In this document: piece after piece, positions 10,401 through 22,400 of the stretch
Layout: each line of letters opens with the position of its first letter
How positions within the stretch are numbered: position 1 is the stretch's first letter
Source of the DNA: Xenopus tropicalis
Taxonomy: Eukaryota > Chordata > Amphibia > Anura > Pipidae
DNA length: 64,000 nt
Reading direction: 5' to 3'
Assembly: GCF_000004195.4 (NCBI RefSeq)
Contig: NC_030678.2
Span: 156,963,547 to 157,027,546, forward strand
The notes under the pieces: generated by a model
Databases searched by the model: none
What the model was told of the DNA's origin: nothing
Seen by the model: the letters and a program-made list of their open reading frames with translations, nothing else
Made by a program: the position numbers and the translations under genes

Positions 10401-13400
10401 TTTGGATTCTCACCCCCTATTTTACTAGCCACTGCCTGGTTCTGAGGGTCCCTCTGTATCAATAGGCACAACTGCAGTGAGGGTTGTCGAGCGCTACCAG
10501 GTTGAAGTTTAAGGATGCAGAACAGGGGGGTAATTCAAATTGTTTCAACAATTCAATTTTTTTTGTACTAAAACTCCCAATATTTGAATTATGGTTCAAC
10601 ATCTTGAATGTTCAATATTTATTAAGTGCAAAAAAGGCAAGGCATTTTTTCAGTTTGTAGAGTTCAAGATTTTTTTGTTCGACCAAGTTTTTCTCATTCA
10701 GGTTTTCTAATATGGAAACATTTTTTATATTGTGAGTTTATTTGAAGTAGGAAAAAACTCTCACAAACTTGCAATTGATAGATAATCCCATATATGAATG
10801 GGACTGAGTGTGGGTAAATTTGCACGACTGCAACTGTGCTAGTGCTCATTAATGGTCCATATAGTCTTAACAGTAATTGATCTTGCTATATCCATGTCCG
10901 CACAGAGGCGTACCATAAAGCTATGCCACCCTCCATTGCACAGTTTTCCAGCAATGACAACGTGTAACACATGACATTACACTTTGAGAAAAAGCCTATC
11001 TGCTGCCTTCCGCCCTTTGGTATGCATTAATGGCACTTCATTCACCTGTCAATTCAAACATGGGATGGATTTCGGGGTGAAAACACAACAGTGTTGCCGT
11101 GCCTGTCTTCTAATACTGAAGTTGGGACAGAAAGCTGCAGTTTGGTGTTTTCTCCAGTGGCATATATTACTTTCACTTTTGCAAATGAATTTATAAATGT
11201 CAGTGTTAGATATAAGCTACCCTGTTTAAAGTTGACCTCTTTATGTAGACAGGAGTGTTGAAGAACAGAAATTCCTATTCCTCCTTATCTACCATAACAC
11301 ACTGTGCTTCTGTTTCTTATCGCTTAAAAGCTTGTGGCATGATGGAACCAATAAAACATTTGAAAATGTAGAAACCATTGCATTTTCAAATGAAAGGTTT
11401 TTGTTAATTCCCATCAACTGCTGCAGTACAAGGCCCAGTGAAAGCCTAAGGCAAGTGGGGAACTGCCAGAAAAAGTTTTAGCAACAATCAACTATAAATT
11501 AATAAGTCATTTGTACAGTTATGATTGTAAATGATTAAAGGGGAACTTCAGCTTCCAAACTAAAATTTGTTAAAGAGCCCCACACAACACAGAAACTCCT
11601 AATATACCTAATATATATCACTGTAATCTGTTCCTTCAAAAAGTATGAATAAATACCATTTTTATATGCTAAAATCCAGCTGCACAACACTTTGAAATTT
11701 GATTTCTCAGGGTGCCTGAGAAATCATTTGAAATCCTGTCGGGGGAGGAGGGACTAAAACATTGATGTAACAACAACTTCACCGATGAGAAATACAGCAG
11801 AGGGGACAATAAATAAGTAAAATCATCAAAAGGTGGCTATAACCTCCTGTAACTTGTTTTATGTTACTTTTTTCTAGTTATGTGATCAGAAGAAGATTGG
11901 AGACGTGGTATCATCAGACTCCTGTTTATTTCTAAATCTGCAAGCAAAAGGGCTGAAAGGAGGAGGTACCAGTTAGCATATTATGTTACATATTATATAT
12001 ATATACACACATACATACATATTTAGACACATAAATAATACCTACATAACTCTGCACATGATTTACGGTTACTTGTGTAATTATGTGACTTATAGGGAAG
12101 TTCGGCCAAACAACCCCTCCTCTTGTGGACTTTCTCAAGGACATTCTAAGAAGATATCCAGAGGGAGGACAAATTCTCAAGGTATGAAAAATCACAAATA
12201 TTGTATAGAAAGAAGCACAGAACAGCCTTCACAAAGCAAGGAGGGACCAGCAGGGCCGTGGAGCTCAAAATTAGTATAGCATTAGTATAGTATAGCATTA
12301 ATGGGAGGCACAGGGGCTGGGAAATCACCCCCACAATTCACTGCTGGTGTTATATTTCTTGCCTTACAAATATATCCATGAAGCACAGAAGCACAAATAT
12401 AAAAGAATTATCAGATCAGTTACTTCTAGTATAAGCAGCTCATATTAGTATTAAAGGGGCAGTTTGCTTTGAAACTTTCAGTACGAAGATGTAAGAGGTG
12501 TTCTGAAATCAGTTCCTGTTGGCTTATTTCTTATACTTTGTGTTTTTTTTTAAAAAAAAACTACTTTCTGGGCCTCATTTACAAATCCCACTGTGATTTT
12601 TAGCAGCATTTGAATTTTTGGCATTTATGTACTACCTGCGGCCTGCACCTCATGAATACAATGCTACAAAGACTTGCCTTTGTGGACAATAAGCACGGAA
12701 GCAGGGTGCATACTGCAAAAAACAGTGATTTGCGCCCATCTTTTGCACTTTGCACCCTACCCTGTGTAAACAAAGCTTTCTGTTCTGCAGCTCTAAAATT
12801 TGTTATGGTTGCTAGGGTTTCCCATAACCTAGCAACCAGGCTGTAGATTGAATGGCATACTGGCAATGATGAATATAGGTTAATCTGAATAATAATATGA
12901 GTGTTAAAAAATAGAAATCTAGCCTCAATATTCATGGTTGCTGTAGTCAGCGCAGAATCAACAATTTCTTCATCATAATTGGTTACACCTGTGCTGTCCA
13001 ACTGGTGGCCTGCGGGCCCCCCCTCTGTGTGGCCCCCCACCTGTTTGGCTGCTTTGATGGCTTACCTTTGTGTAAGCTTTAAATAGTATCAGTACTGAGA
13101 TTAACTGCCCCCCTGCATGGTTGACACCTTAGATTTAGGCTGTAATCCCACTGTATTGTTTAAAAATGTAATTGCCTGTGTTGTTCACACCTTTTAATCC
13201 CTGCATTGTTCACCCCCTGCACCCACCTCAGGCTCAGGCTGTAATCACCCACATTGTTCTCCTGTTCACAACTCAGATAGCAGTAGAAACCCACAAATAA
13301 ACCCTGCACACTATAGAAGAAGATATACTGAGGTGGTACTGCAATTAAAAAGTTTTTTTAATATATAGTTCTTGTGCAAACTGTAGGATCAGTGCCAGCA

Positions 13401-16400
13401 TTGTGTCACTGTGTGCTGCCTGTGTGTGCCATATACACAGGCAGCATAGGGCAGGCAGAGTATGGCACATACAGGCAGGGTAGGGCAGGCATAGTATAGC
13501 ACACACGGGCAGGGAAGGGCAGACACAATATGCCACATACAGGCAGGGTAGGGCAGGCAGAGTATAGCACACACAGACAGGGTAGGGCAGGCAGAGTATA
13601 GCACACACAGGCAGCAAAGGGCAGGCAGAGTATGGCACACAGGCAGGGTAGGGCAGACAGAGTATGGCACACACAGGCAGGGTAGGGCAGGGAAGGCAGA
13701 GTATGGCACACACAGGCAGCATAGGGCAGGCAGAGTATGGCATTCATAGGCAGATTAGTGAAGGCAGAGTATAGCACACACAGGCTATATAGTGCAGGCA
13801 TAGTGTGGCACACAGGCAGCATAGGGCAGGCAGAGTATGGCACACACAGGCAGGGTAGGGAAGGCAGAGTATGGCAGGTTTTTGCTGCGCTACCACCATT
13901 AATATGTCTATGGCCATGCAATAACATGGGTGTGGTTTCAAGTGGGTGTGGTTTTTAAAAGGGGAGTGGTCAAAACTGGCTTCCATTATCGGCACTCCAC
14001 CATGTAGGCCAGAAAAATTCCAGCCCTTGGTACCACAAAAGTTGGAAAGCACTGGGTTACACCAATAACCTATGGTTTGTAGGTAGTCCTTGGATTTTGA
14101 GTAGTGCATTTTTGTTTTTAACGTTTGGTCCCCAGATGCCACTGGGCTACAATTACCAGTATCCTTCAGTTCTCCAAGGGAGCCAAGGTTAAGCAGGGTG
14201 TAGTACTCCAATATTATAGATCAGAGGCATTTGGTTGCCATATACAGACACAAGGCTGCTGGCCCAGTTGCACAGACCAATAACTCCAAGGTGACTTCTA
14301 ATGTGACCTGATAGAGGGCACCAATACATTTAGCTTGTTTATTCTTTTAAGTATTCAGTAATTTCCTAAGAGGGAGTGAGGGGTTTCATAGGAAGTTGGG
14401 AACATCCTTTCAGTAAATAAATGCTGTTCCATAGTTCTCTGTAGATTCTGAACCCATACATTCACTCTTTTTTCATTTTCATTTGACTGGATTTTATTTG
14501 TGAATTTGTTATATCTTAGGAGCTGATCCAAAATGCCGAAGATGCTGGTGCCACCGAGGTCAAGTTCTTGTATGATGAAACACATTATGGTACTGAATCC
14601 CTTTGGTCTAAAGATATGGCTCAGTATCAAGGTATGGAAATAGAGCTTGTATGAGCTTTCCACACAAAATATAACAAAAGGGGTGTTTCCTGGATTTTGT
14701 GGTTTTTGTTTTCCTGGCGCATTTATTCTTTATTGAGTCAAAACTATTATTTATTATTGTCACATATTTATAAACGCCAACATATTTTGCTGCACTGTAC
14801 AAAAATATTGGTGCATACATTACATACAAAGCAACCAATAACTGATACAAGAGGTGAAGAGTCCTTCCCAAAAAGAGCATACAATCTAAAAATAATTGAA
14901 TACTAACTCAGTGATATCATGTTAGTAACTGTATATCCATCTACAATATGCTCATCATAAACACAATAAATAGGCTTTAGGCCACAGTCTTTTTTTGCCT
15001 ATAGTTTTAATAAAAATATGAAATAAAACATAGTCTCAAAGGGGCGGTTCATCTTTGAGTTAATGTTTAGTATTGTATTGAATGCCCTATTACTAGCAAC
15101 TTTGCAATTGGTCTTCTTTATTTATTTTTTATTATTTAACTTTCTCTTCTGCCTCTGTCCAGCTTTCAAGTAGGGGTTACCGAACCAGGCAGCCAAAAAC
15201 GATTGCCCCGTGAGGCTACAATTTTCTCATTATTGTAACTTTTTATCACTTATCTTACTATTCAGGCCCTCTCCTAACCATCTTCCAACCTTTTGTACAA
15301 ACCACTGCCTGGTTGCTACGGTAAATAAGACCCTAGCAACCAGATAGCTGCTTAAATGTCAAACTAGACAGCTGCTGAACAAAAAGCTAAATTACTTAAT
15401 AACCATAAAAAATTAAAAAATGAAGACCAATTGCAAATTGTCTCAAAATACCAATACCTGCATACCTACATCATACTACGCATCATGTTGTTGTAGTTTT
15501 TTTGGGGGGATTGAGAAAGCTTTAGTCCCACTATTTCTCTTTGCGAGCAGGGGATTACATCTTGCTTCTCTGCTCTTGTCTGATTCTCCGAAAATCAGAT
15601 AAAAGGGATCTTGAGTTTCATTGCAGAAACAATTCAAATCAATAGGTATAGATTTCTCAAAGCTGTCTCTTTTCTCCACACCAATATAAGGCGTGCTGCT
15701 GTTACCTTTCCATTAACTTAAATTGCTTAACATGTTCTATTTTACTAATTGCTACCCAATCACTGTCTAGGACCTGCTCTCTATGCATACAACAATGCCG
15801 TTTTTACGCCAGAAGACTGGCACGGAATTCAGGAAATTGCAAGGAGTAGGAAAAAAGATGACCCGCTCAAGGTTGGAAGATTTGGCATTGGATTTAATTC
15901 TGTCTATCACATAACAGGTGAGGATCTGACTTCATGATGTGTCTTCACTGAGTAGTGTGGTGTGTATTGGGAAAGATGTACAGCGTGTTTGAAGGCTGTA
16001 CAAATTAATTTGTGTCCTGTGCTGTGTTTCTAAATTGGAAAATCAAGGTACAGGTATCGGACCTGTTATCCAGAATGCTCGGGACCCGGGGCTTTCCGGA
16101 TAAGGAATCTGTCCTTAATTTGGATCTCCATACCTTAAAGGATAACTAAAGCCTAAGTAAAGAAGTAGGGCAGAAATGTTGTACACTATGTTTTCGGTTT
16201 CTGTACCAGCCCAAGGCAACCACAGCCCTTTAGCAGGGAAGATCTGTGCCCCCAAAGATGCCCCAGTAGCCCCCTATCTTCTTTTCTGCTGATTCCCTGC
16301 CCATACTCTGTGCTGCTGGTACTTACCTGAGCTTAGGGACTGACTCAAAATATACTGTATATATAGAATATAAATGTAGCAGTAAAAATCTGATTAGTAA

Positions 16401-19400
16401 TTCATTCAGATTCTCATTACACGGCAGATCTAAAACCAGGGCATTTGCATCAGAATTTAATAATTAGCCCTGTAGCATCAGCTTATATGACAGACAGCCC
16501 TCATTTTCTGCTTGATAATTTGCAACAGCCCCTAAACTCGGCTTCACAATAGCTGCTCAGATCACATTGAGCATGTGCACTGTCCTTTGGTTTTGATGGA
16601 CAGAATCCAAGATGGGGAGCTCCTATGACAACTGTAATGACCTATATAATTACTTCTATAGAGATGCTGAATCTTTAAGCCAGTGCAGTCAGCTTATAAT
16701 ACAGTATAAAATATGGCATTTCTAGCCATATTCATTTTTAGGGTTTAGTTCTCCTTTAAGTCTACTAAAAAATAATTTAAACATTATTTAAAATCAATAG
16801 GATTTTTTGCCTTCAACAAGGATTCATTATATCTTAGTTGGGATCAAGTACAGGTACTGTTTTATTATTACAGAGAAAAGGGAATCATTTAACCATTAAA
16901 TAAACCCAATAGGATTGTTCTGCCCCCAATAAGGGGTAATTATATCTTAGTTGGGATCAAGTACAGGTACTGTTTTATTATTACAGAGAAAGGGAATCAT
17001 TTAACCATGAAATAAACCCAATAGGACTGTTCTGCCCCCAATAAGGGGTAATTATATCTTAGTTGGGATCAAGTACAAGGTTCTGTTTTATTATTACAGA
17101 GAAAAAGGAAATCATTTAAAAAAAATTAGAATTATTTTCTTAGAATGGAGTCTATGGGAGATGGCCTTTCCTTAATTGAGAACTTGCTGTATAACAGGTT
17201 TCCGGATAACGGATCCCACACCTGTATATAAACAAAACATTAAAAGTAGGCTTTAAACTAAACTTGCAAACCACTGCTTACTGCTTTCTTCTCAGTGTGG
17301 CTACAGTATGGGAGTGTAATTTTAGCAGTCCAGTCTTCTTGCACCACTTTGTTGTGAAGCAGAGTGAGAGTAATCAATATTTCCCTGCTTTCTACCCATC
17401 AGTTGGCTGGAAGCTTACATAGCAGTTGCAGCAGTGGTGTAACAACAGCATACTGGGCACCCCTGCAAAAAAATATTTGGAGCTAGCATGCACAGCAGCC
17501 CCTACCTGGCCCTCCCTCCGCCCACCTGCTTGTGTTCCCAGCTCCCCAGCCACTTGTGCCGGAGTAGATTAGAGAGCGGATTGAGAGGGGGGGATTTCTA
17601 AAAACTATAGAGGAAACAGACTTTGCAGCCCCTCCCTCGACTGCAGGGTCTGCTTCCTCTATAGTTACAACAAGAGCCCCTCTGCACTTACCCATTATCA
17701 ATATATATAGGACATTAAGACATTCTGTGCATTAAGCTACCTAGACATGCTACCAATTCACTGATAAAGGAAACTCCAACACCCAATTATTAGGCATTCA
17801 AAGGAAAGTTAATTTCGGTACCAGAAAGTTATTTTTGTATGTACATTCTCATACCAATTTTTCTTATTTTTTTCCCCCATTTATAGATGTTCCCAGTATT
17901 TTCAGTGGTGATCAAATTGGCATGTTGGATCCACATCAGGTACTGTTTGGACGCCATGAATCAGGCCAGTGTTGGAACATTAAAGAAGAAAGCAAAGAAA
18001 TAAGTGAACTTGTGGACCAATTTGCCCCTTTTATTGGTATTTTTGAAAGCACCAAGGAAACATTTACCCAGGGCAACTTTCCTGGGACTTTTTTCCGATT
18101 TCCGCTCCGCGTTCAACCCTCTTTACTAAGCAACAACTTGTACAATAAGGAGAAAGTTCTAGAACTGTTTGAGTCCTTCAGAGCCGATGCAGACACAGTT
18201 CTCCTTTTTCTTAAGAATGTCGAGAAAGTGTCTTTGCACGTGCGAGAAGCCGATGGGTCGGAAAAGCTTCTCTTTCGAGTTACGGCAAGTGAAAACAAAA
18301 CAGTGAAACATGACAGACCCAACTCCATAAAGATTCTTGAAAAAGCAATTGATGGGTACTGTAATGGAGTTCCTAGCAACAGCATAACATGTGTGACATA
18401 CCATGTAAATATTGGGGTGGAGGATGAAAGTGTCAAGGAGACCCAAACGTCATCTTGGTTAGTTTGTAACGGTGTGGGAGGCCGGGGGATTTGCAGTGAA
18501 TTAGACTGTCTTGCCGATGATTTAAAGTTTGTGCCTGCTATTGGAATTGCAATGCCTTTGTGTAGCAATGGAGCTGAAAAGGGAGCTGTGTTGGAATTTT
18601 CAGGAAGAGCCTTTTGCTTCCTGCCATTACCTCCAGGGGAAGAGAGCAAGACGGGGCTCCCTGTTCATATTAGTGGCTTTTTTGGATTAACAGACAATCG
18701 AAGGAGCATCAAATGGAGGGAACTGGACCAGTGGCGAGATCCCGCTGCCCTTTGGAATGAACTTCTTGTGAAAAACGTGGTCCCTAAAGCATACGCCACT
18801 CTTATTTTGGAAGCCATTAAAAGGATGGAGATGGCGGAAAACCCAGATTTAACACTTTCCGCAGATAGCATCTACAGAGTATGGCCTGACATTGAAAAAA
18901 CAAGGCCACACTGGAAGCCGATCATTGAGCCCTTACTAAAGGAGCTATTTCAGAATGCCATTATATATTCTACCAATAATTGCTGGCTGAAAGAAGCAGA
19001 TGTCAATTTCACAGAGATCGACGAAAGTAAAGAGTACGCAAAAACTACCCTGAACTACCTCCAGAATTCTGGGACTCAAATTGCCAAGGTACCTGCCAAT
19101 GTTGCTGCTGCATTCCAAGTCCCAGTCAATAATTCAAAGCCAGTGAAGAAGGTCACTCCTGCGCTTCTGAGGCAAGTGCTGAGGAAATGTGGCCACAAGG
19201 GACCAACAGATGAGAAACTGCACCTTCTAGAGTTTGTGCTGGCTGATGAAGCCTACAGCGACCTCCTTGGGCTGGAACTGTTGCCTTTGCAAAATGGGAC
19301 TTTTATTCCTTTCTCTTCATCTGTATCAGAAAAAGATGTAGTGTATATAACGTCAGAAGAGTTCCCCAGGTAGGAATGTCATTCAAATGAAGAGAATATA

Positions 19401-22400
19401 GCCATATTTATTCTTTATGGTGTCAGTTTGCCTTCATTTTTATGGCCCTGCTGTGGAGATATATATTCTTTTCTGTTCTAGTATTACACTTTAGTTATTG
19501 TCTTATCATTTTGTAATGGCTTTTCTTAATGTTCTCTTTCTAAGTTCTCACATCAAGAGGGAATATTGGAGAAGCAACATACATCTTAAAAAAGACAAAC
19601 CCTTAACACCTGTAATAAGTACAGGTATAGGACCTGTTATCCAGAATGCTCGGGACCAAGGGTATTCCGGATAAGGGGCCTTCCCGTAATTTGGATCTTC
19701 ATACCTTAAGTCTACTAAAAAAAATCAATAAAACATTAATTAAACCACATAGGATTGTTTTGAATGCAATAAGAATGATTTAAATCTTAGTTGGGATCAA
19801 GTACAGGTACTGTTTTATTATTACAGAGAAAAGGGAATCATTTAACCATTAAATAAACCCAATAGGGCTGTTCTGCCCCCAATAAGGGGTAATTATATCT
19901 TAGTTGGGATCAAGTACAGGTACTGTTTTATTATTACAGAGAAAAGGGAATCATTTAACCATGAAATAAACCCAATAGGATTGTTCTGCCCCCAATAAGG
20001 GGTAATTATATCTTAGTTGGGATCAAGTACAGGTACTGTTTTATTATTACAGAGAAAAGGGAATCATTTAACCATTAAATAAACCCAATAGGGCTGTTCT
20101 GCCCCCAATAAGGGGTAATTATATCTTAGTTGGGATCAAGTACAGGTACTGTTTTATTATTACAGAGAAAAGGGAATCATTTAACCATTAAATAAACCCA
20201 ATAGGACTGTTCTGCCCCCCATAAGGGGTAATTATATCTTAGTTGGGATCAAGTACAGGTACTGTTTTATTATTACAGAGAAAAGGGAATCATTTAACCA
20301 TTAAATAAACCCAATAGGGCTGTTCTGCCCCAATAAGGGGTAATTATATCTTAGTTGGGATCAAGTACAGGTACTGTTTTATTATTACAGAGAAAAGGGA
20401 ATCATTTAACCATTAAATAAACCCAATAGGACTGTTCTGCCCCCCATAAGGGGTAATTATATCTTAGTTGGGATCAAGTACAGGTACTGTTTTATTATTA
20501 CAGAGAAAAGGGAATCATTTAACCATTAAATAAACCCAATAGGGCTGTTCTGCCCCAATAAGGGGTAATTATATCTTAGTTGGGATCAAGTACAGGTACT
20601 GTTTTATTATTACAGAGAATAAGGAAATCAGTTTTAACATTCTGAATTATTTGATTAAAATTGAGTCTATGGGAGATGGGCTTTCCGTAATTTGAAGCTT
20701 TCTGGATAACGGGTTTCCAGATAAGGGATCCCATATCTGTACTAGGACCAAAGTCCATTTACCACCTTTTCAGGGATGCACCAAAACCATAACTTTTGGC
20801 TTCTGCCAAATACTGAATCCCACACTAAAGATTTGCTGAAATATGGAACATAATTATATACATATTTAAATATGAGAAAAGTAAAAGTTGTCCAGTTGTG
20901 TTTGAGCGTTCCTGTTGTTTGGGGCAAACACTTCTTTAAAATCCTGCAGTAAGTGCTGAGATTTGGCACATCCTTAGCCTTTATAGTGAGGGTCTCTTAA
21001 TATAGGGGGTAAGTCCCAATTTTGTAATGCTATTTAAGTTAGTCTATTGGGCCCCTCAAAGACCTGTACAGCTGCCTGTATGAAGCAAGCATTACTTCCC
21101 AGGCTCTGCAGTCAGACTTTTGTCCTACCCCAAGATCTGTTCATCAAACCATGATAATATGTAACTATAAATTTCTGAATAATCAAAACAGTTTTTCACA
21201 AATGGTGCCATTTTAGCTTGGAATCAATTTCACCTAAATTCATATATGAGGTCAGATCTTTTTTTAGAGGATACAGTACCTAGGCAAATCTAAAAATGAT
21301 GTATATGCCTAAAAAACATGACTGTCATAAGTTATTCCCAGTACAGCTTCATTAGCCATACACACAGAACTATCCAATCATGGCCTTTCAGTGCATTACT
21401 GAATCATGCTCAGGTAAGAATGAAAACTGGAACTAATGCTTTGTAAGGATCGTGGCTGAGGAAATATGGTACAGACCAACAGAATTGGTGATAATTATCC
21501 AGTATAGATCAGTGTCTTGAATGAAGTGAGATGACACTATGTAGTCTAAAAGTTCAAGCAACTGTACAAAAAGTTAATTGGATCACCCTTTATTAATTAA
21601 ACATTAGTGCCAGCTCATAGAAGGATAAAAAGATTTTGGTAAAAAAATGTGCTGAGATCCTAATAAAAATGATTGAAGCATAGTAGGGCTCATTTACAAT
21701 AGCCAGGCACACACATATGAGGGTTTAATTCACTAACTGGTGCAGATATTTTTGTATGTCTGCAGTGGATGCAGTTAAAGGGATTCTGGGAAAAAATGTT
21801 GCATATCGGGTAAAAAAAAATCTTTTATAATAACCTTCTTCCGTTGTCTTCCAGGACATTGTTCCCAGGTCTAGAGGGGAGACTGCTTTCTGATAGCCTG
21901 CCACCCAAGATTCTAGCAGCACTGAAGAAAGCTTCTACAAGCCGAGGTAATAGATTGGATTCTTAGAACCTTCCTCTTTCATATATTGCCAGCCTTGTGT
22001 GATTTTATAGGTTTGGTTAAAAGTTATAGGCACTCTGGGGATACTCAAATGATTTACTAAAATACAGGTATGGAACCTGTTATCTAAAATACTCGGGACC
22101 TAGAGCTTTCCAGATAAGGGGTCTTTCCTTCATTTGCATCTTTGTTCCTAAAGTCTACCAGAAAATATTTTATACATTAAATAAACCCAGTAGGATTGGC
22201 TTTGCCTTTAATAAGGATTACTTATATCTTAGTTGGGATCAAGTAAAGGGTATTGTTTTATTATTACAGAGAAAAGGGAATCATTTAACCATGAAATAAA
22301 CCCAATAGGGCTGTTTTGCCCCCAATAAGGGGTAATTATATCTTAGTTGGGATCAAGTACAGGTACTGTTTTATTATTACAGAGAAAAGGGAATCATTTA

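Larger units (their letters stand above)
12182..14519 (+). other. SACS: SACS intron 4
   Basis: Most of it is a 1.07-kb hAT-like element with an internal minisatellite (12989-14054). The rest has AT-rich text, including a T2-like scrap near 12453. The long Cys-Pro-Ala-Leu open frames on the minus strand come from the minisatellite and are not genes. Confidence 0.65.
14632..15770 (+). other. SACS: SACS intron 5
   Basis: It contains a SINE-like dispersed stretch at about 14740-14893 and a T2-type MITE at about 15037-15479. The last 290 bp before exon 6 show nothing I can assign. Confidence 0.6.
15918..17886 (+). other. SACS: SACS intron 6
   Basis: It holds satellite-bearing MITE copy a (16051-17224), which is itself split by a T2-type MITE (16135-16759), and a hAT-like fragment at about 17430-17671 with CAGTGGTGTAAC at one end. 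The acceptor is CCCCCATTTATAG. Confidence 0.65.

Noticed and set aside
13345..14211. Overlapping Cys/Pro/Leu-rich open frames of 100-170 codons on the minus strand
   Set aside because: They are readings of the 34-bp minisatellite in different frames. They lie in an intron and have no family match.
18113..18649. 178-codon frame antisense to SACS exon 7, and many similar antisense frames under the giant exon
   Set aside because: They are shadows of a conserved coding strand; none has a match or its own signals.
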